A program made the position numbers and the translations under genes. A DNA stretch of 64,000 bases from Pseudomonas sp. ACN8 (GTDB taxonomy: Bacteria > Pseudomonadota > Gammaproteobacteria > Pseudomonadales > Pseudomonadaceae). The notes under the pieces are model-generated. The model had not been told where the DNA came from. It ran no database searches and worked only from the letters and a program-made list of their open reading frames with translations. Shown one piece after another: positions 61,323-64,000 of this stretch. Where the stretch lies: NCBI RefSeq assembly GCF_002303925.1, contig NZ_MRCS01000013.1:1-64000 (forward strand), read 5' to 3'. Within the stretch, counting starts at the first letter, position 1, and each line of letters begins with the position of its first letter.

Positions 61323-61763
61323 TCAGGATTTGTTTTGCAGGCGCACCGCCAGCACATCGCAAGGCGCGCCATGCAACACGTCATTGGCGGTGGAGCCCAG
61401 CAGCAGTGCCAGGCCGTGCCGGCCATGGCTGCCCACCACGATCAGGTCGCAGGTTTGCTCCTTGGCCAGGTGGTGGATTTCCTGGCGTGGCTGGCCGTAG
61501 GTCAGGTGGCTGTATTCCCTGGAGAGCTCCGGGTATTTCAGAATCAAGCGGTCAAGGCGCTCCTTGGCCTGATCGAACTGCTGCTGTTGCAGTTGTGACA
61601 GGTCCATTGGCACGTCACCACCGAAGGCCATCGCCATCGGCTCGACAATGTGCACCAGCGACAATTTCGCACCGTTGCTCACCGACAGTTCGCGAGCGCG
61701 GTGAATCACAGGGTCGCACTCTTCGGTCAGATCTACAGCGACCAGAATATGGTTGTAGGGCAT
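61323..61763 (-). CDS. Universal stress protein (UspA family)
   Basis: This cytoplasmic protein has 146 aa. It begins MPYNHILVAVDLTEECDPVIHRA and has the nucleotide-binding G-x2-G-x9-G(S/T) pattern in GSHGRHGLALLLGSTAND near the C-terminus. Related proteins in Pseudomonas support survival in low oxygen or stasis, but no Anr box was seen upstream of this one. The longer ORF start (61847) was rejected because it overlaps the divergent gene. Confidence 0.88.
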   Translation of the reverse strand: MPYNHILVAVDLTEECDPVIHRARELSVSNGAKLSLVHIVEPMAMAFGGDVPMDLSQLQQQQFDQAKERLDRLILKYPELSREYSHLTYGQPRQEIHHLAKEQTCDLIVVGSHGRHGLALLLGSTANDVLHGAPCDVLAVRLQNKS

Positions 61764-61867
61764 GAGGTGCTCCTCCTGAGGGATGCAATATTGGTAAGTA
61801 TGGCTGGTTTCAAGCGCATTGGTTCCAAAGTGACACAATGGGCTCATTCAAATTCGGGAGTACAGAT

Positions 61868-62305
61868 ATGACGGTCTGGATAGTGGTGTCAATCCTGCTG
61901 GTGGTGCTGAGCCCGCTGGCATGGTTGCGGCCGTCGCGAGTTCAGAGCGGGCGCATAGCCTTGCGGATGGAGGCCCGGCGCATCGGGCTGGCCATGCAAT
62001 TGGCCCCTCAGGAGTGGCCGCACTGGCTCAGCCAGGAGCCGCCGAGCCCTTGCGCCCAGTACCATCGTCCGCGGCGTGGCACTCAGCCCGCGTGCTGGAG
62101 TTACTGGCAAAAATCCCCGGGTGTCTGGGTCAATCAGTGGCAGGAAATCTGTGAGGATCGGACGCTGCTCGATCATTTTGAAAAATTGCCGGGCAATGTC
62201 TTCAAGGTCGAGGCCGACAAACAAATAATCGCCTTGTATTGGGGCGAGAAGGGCGAGGCCGAAGTGTTGCAGCGGATCGATGCCACTCTCAAAGCCCTCG
62301 CCTGA
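61868..62305 (+). CDS. Hypothetical membrane-anchored protein
   Basis: This protein of 145 aa begins MTVWIVVSILLVVLSPLAWL with one N-terminal hydrophobic segment, followed by a basic region (RPSRVQSGRIALRMEARRIGL) and a soluble part rich in Trp, Pro and Gln (WPHWLSQEPPSPCAQYHRPRRG, SYWQKSPGVWVNQWQ). It looks like a short single-span protein of unknown function. ATG 61868 is used; upstream in-frame ATG 61838 lacks a convincing ribosome-binding site. Confidence 0.78.
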   Translation: MTVWIVVSILLVVLSPLAWLRPSRVQSGRIALRMEARRIGLAMQLAPQEWPHWLSQEPPSPCAQYHRPRRGTQPACWSYWQKSPGVWVNQWQEICEDRTLLDHFEKLPGNVFKVEADKQIIALYWGEKGEAEVLQRIDATLKALA

Positions 62306-62318
62306 ACCCCACCCCCCC

Positions 62319-62421
62319 TGTAGGAGCGAGCCTGCTCGCGATGAACCTGAGAGCACCACGGGGTGCCAGGCTTCCCGCGTCATCGTTGATGTCCATCGCG
62401 AGCGAGCTCGCGCCTGCAGGC
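62319..62421. repeat. REPIN, long type, with a degraded right arm
   Basis: The left arm (62319-62343) is intact. The right arm reads ATCGCGAGCGAGCTCGCGCC, changed from CAGGCTCGCTCC. The interior (GAACCTGAGAGCACCACGGGGTG) matches 2183-2281. Confidence 0.88.
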
Positions 62422-62433
62422 GTTTTTCGCAGG

Positions 62434-62570
62434 CAATAAAAAGCCCGACAAAATCATCGGGCGGGTTGGCCAGGCAGGCCGGTAAATCGGTGTTGGCTGA
62501 TCTTACGCTGGGCATTCGCCAAAAGCGTTCACAATTTTCCCCTTGGTTCCGCCAGCGTAGCTTGTTAAAC
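62434..62570 (-). ncRNA. Candidate small RNA or leader, minus strand
   Basis: On the minus strand, GCCCGA-TGATTTTG-TCGGGC is followed by TTTTTATT, a terminator with no gene assigned to it. Upstream are a perfect 8-bp stem TACGCTGG/CCAGCGTA (arms 62552-62559 and 62504-62511) enclosing a CCAA/TTGG inner stem, and GGCC/GGCC pairing near 62470-62482. No promoter is convincing, so the 5' end is a guess. Confidence 0.35.
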
Positions 62571-62921
62571 ACGGGCTGCAGCGAATTAGGGCGATTTTTC
62601 TAACAATTGATTCTATGAATGACCTTGCATGTTTCGGCGTGTTTAAGGTCTTCGCAGTACGGATATGACCGGAAAGTCGCGTTTCAACCCGTGTTTCGGG
62701 CGATTGACAATTGTCGGAAATTCCGTGAAGGTGACGTACCCAAATCAAACGGGCGTATGAATTGAGCGTTTGTATTTCAGACCGCTCCTACAGAATCCCG
62801 ACTATCGCGTTGGCGGGTGTGCCGGGGGAATGGGCGTAGCATTGACGATCGACGTCCCTGCCAAGCCATTCGCCTGCGTCCGACGTGTACTGTTCAGCTT
62901 CCATATCGTGGAGATCAGTTG

Positions 62922-64000
62922 ATGATTTACGAAGGTAAAGCCATCACGGTTAAGGCTCTTGAAAGTGGCATCGTCGAACTGAAGTTCGACCTCAAGGGTG
63001 AGTCCGTCAACAAGTTCAACCGTCTAACCCTGAACGAACTGCGTCAGGCCGTAGACACCATCAAGGCAGATGCTTCGATCAAGGGCGTGATCGTCAGCAG
63101 TGGCAAGGACGTGTTCATCGTCGGCGCCGACATCACCGAATTTGTCGACAACTTCAAGCTGCCGGATGCAGAACTTGTTGCTGGCAACCTCGAAGCCAAC
63201 AAGATTTTCAGCGATTTCGAAGACCTCAACGTCCCGACTGTTGTTGCCATCAACGGCATCGCGTTGGGCGGCGGTCTGGAAATGTGCCTGGCGGCGGACT
63301 ACCGCGTCATGTCCACCAAGGCCAAGATCGGTCTGCCGGAAGTCAAGCTGGGCATCTACCCGGGCTTCGGCGGTACCGTGCGCCTGCCGCGCCTGATCGG
63401 TGCCGACAACGCCATCGAGTGGATTGCCGCCGGCAAGGAAAACCGTCCTGAAGACGCGCTGAAAGTCGGCGCCGTCGACGCAGTGGTTGCTCCTGAACAG
63501 CTGCAGGACGCCGCGCTGGAACTGATCAAGCGCGCCATCTCCGGCGAGTTCGACTACAAGGCCAAGCGCCAGCCGAAGCTGGAAAAGCTCAAGCTGAACG
63601 CTATCGAACAAATGATGGCTTTCGAAACCGCCAAGGGTTTCGTGGCCGGCCAGGCTGGCCCGAACTACCCGGCGCCGGTTGAAGCGATCAAGACCATCCA
63701 GAAAGCCGCGAACTTCGGTCGCGACAAGGCGCTGGAAATCGAAGCGGCCGGTTTCGTCAAACTGGCCAAGACCTCTGCCGCGCAGAGCCTGATCGGCTTG
63801 TTCCTGAACGATCAGGAACTGAAGAAAAAGGCCAAGGCCTACGATGAAATCGCCAAGGACGTGAAGCAGGCCGCTGTACTCGGCGCCGGCATCATGGGTG
63901 GTGGTATCGCCTATCAGTCGGCTTCCAAAGGTACGCCGATCCTGATGAAGGACATCAACGAGCACGGTATCGAGCAGGGTCTGGCCGAAGCCGCCAAACT
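62922..64000 (+). CDS. fadB: Fatty-acid β-oxidation multifunctional protein alpha subunit (3' end outside the window)
   Basis: This subunit combines enoyl-CoA hydratase, isomerase and 3-hydroxyacyl-CoA dehydrogenase activities. The first ~359 codons are present, and the frame is open to the right edge. The crotonase domain runs from residue ~10 to 190 ([46 protein letters not shown]). The NAD-binding start of the dehydrogenase domain [15 protein letters not shown] is near residues 316-330. ATG 62922 begins [21 protein letters not shown] fadA partner is expected downstream, outside the window. Confidence 0.95.
   Translation, partial: MIYEGKAITVKALESGIVELKFDLKGESVNKFNRLTLNELRQAVDTIKADASIKGVIVSSGKDVFIVGADITEFVDNFKLPDAELVAGNLEANKIFSDFEDLNVPTVVAINGIALGGGLEMCLAADYRVMSTKAKIGLPEVKLGIYPGFGGTVRLPRLIGADNAIEWIAAGKENRPEDALKVGAVDAVVAPEQLQDAALELIKRAISGEFDYKAKRQPKLEKLKLNAIEQMMAFETAKGFVAGQAGPNYPAPVEAIKTIQKAANFGRDKALEIEAAGFVKLAKTSAAQSLIGLFLNDQELKKKAKAYDEIAKDVKQAAVLGAGIMGGGIAYQSASKGTPILMKDINEHGIEQGLAEAAK

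Larger units (their letters stand above)
62306..62921. other. 616-bp intergenic region before fadB
   Basis: No convincing protein gene was found. It holds a REPIN (62319-62421), a possible plus-strand hairpin CGCCTGCAGGCG with T5 (62411-62427), an orphan minus-strand terminator with nearby stems (62434-62570), and the fadB promoter region. At 62746-62772 an inverted repeat CAAACG/CGTTTG is spaced 15 bp; its role is unclear. Confidence 0.6.

Noticed and set aside
62503..62748. 81-aa minus-strand ORF before fadB
   Set aside because: No ribosome-binding site or motif; it runs through the structured region now listed as a possible small RNA.
62746..62772. PsrA-type site upstream of fadB
   Set aside because: CAAACG and CGTTTG are 15 bp apart, too far for the compact GAAAC-N4-GTTTC type of site, so it was not called as an operator.

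Overview
The window is a chromosomal segment of a Pseudomonas, most likely of the P. fluorescens complex. This rests on high GC, almost uninterrupted coding, many short palindromic REP/REPIN repeats with a GAGCGAGC(C/T)TGCTCGCGA core, and a gene order that I recall as close to the PA1519-PA1564 block of P. aeruginosa. That block is followed by blocks that lie elsewhere in P. aeruginosa (pdxB, slt, uup, fadB). No phage, insertion sequence, CRISPR array, rRNA or tRNA was seen. The only RNA gene called firmly is 4.5S SRP RNA.

Layout: (1) 94-2133: dacB (PBP4-type peptidase) divergent from yggL. (2) 2250-11715: purine catabolism. A BenE-type permease is divergent from a GntR/FCD regulator, followed by xdhA-xdhB-xdhC-guaD on the minus strand, divergent from a second GntR/FCD regulator. 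(3) 11718-18767: smc, zipA and ligA. (4) 18940-27101: a putative zinc peptidase, 4.5S RNA, a periplasmic solute-binding protein, dnaX-ybaB, an NADP oxidoreductase, recR and an acyl-CoA dehydrogenase. (5) 27231-43675: apt, then a large microaerobic respiration cluster on the minus strand: anr, hemN, a TauE-like membrane protein, ccoS-ccoI-ccoH-ccoG, and two tandem cbb3 oxidase operons (ccoN1O1Q1P1 and ccoN2O2Q2P2). A VapBC-type toxin-antitoxin pair is wedged between ccoG and ccoP1. (6) 43770-49918: a small hydrolase, an Aer-type aerotaxis receptor, a CPBP membrane protease and acnA. (7) 50217-62305: rlmM, tusA, a MATE exporter, pdxB, a small conserved-looking hypothetical, an MsbA-like ABC exporter, a lytic transglycosylase, uup, a universal stress protein and a membrane-anchored hypothetical. 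(8) 62922 to the right edge: fadB, truncated by the window.

How it fits together: Anr is the oxygen sensor. FNR/Anr-type boxes (TTGA[T/C]-N4-[A/G]TCA[A/T]) lie upstream of hemN, ccoG, ccoN1 and ccoN2, so the cluster carries its own regulator, a haem biosynthesis enzyme, the copper/haem oxidase assembly genes and the oxidases. The xdh-guaD operon deaminates guanine to xanthine and oxidises it to urate. It is flanked by two GntR regulators and has paired palindromes in its promoter region.

The most unusual material is non-coding. There are about fifteen two-armed REPINs (six with a shared ~100-bp architecture), one solitary arm, and one arm at the left window edge. One REPIN supplies the C-terminal codons and stop of benE, one has matching changes in both arms, and two sit inside operons. 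There is also a structured, orphan minus-strand terminator region (about 62434-62570) that could be a small RNA, and patches of perfect nucleotide identity between the tandem ccoN genes that suggest gene conversion.
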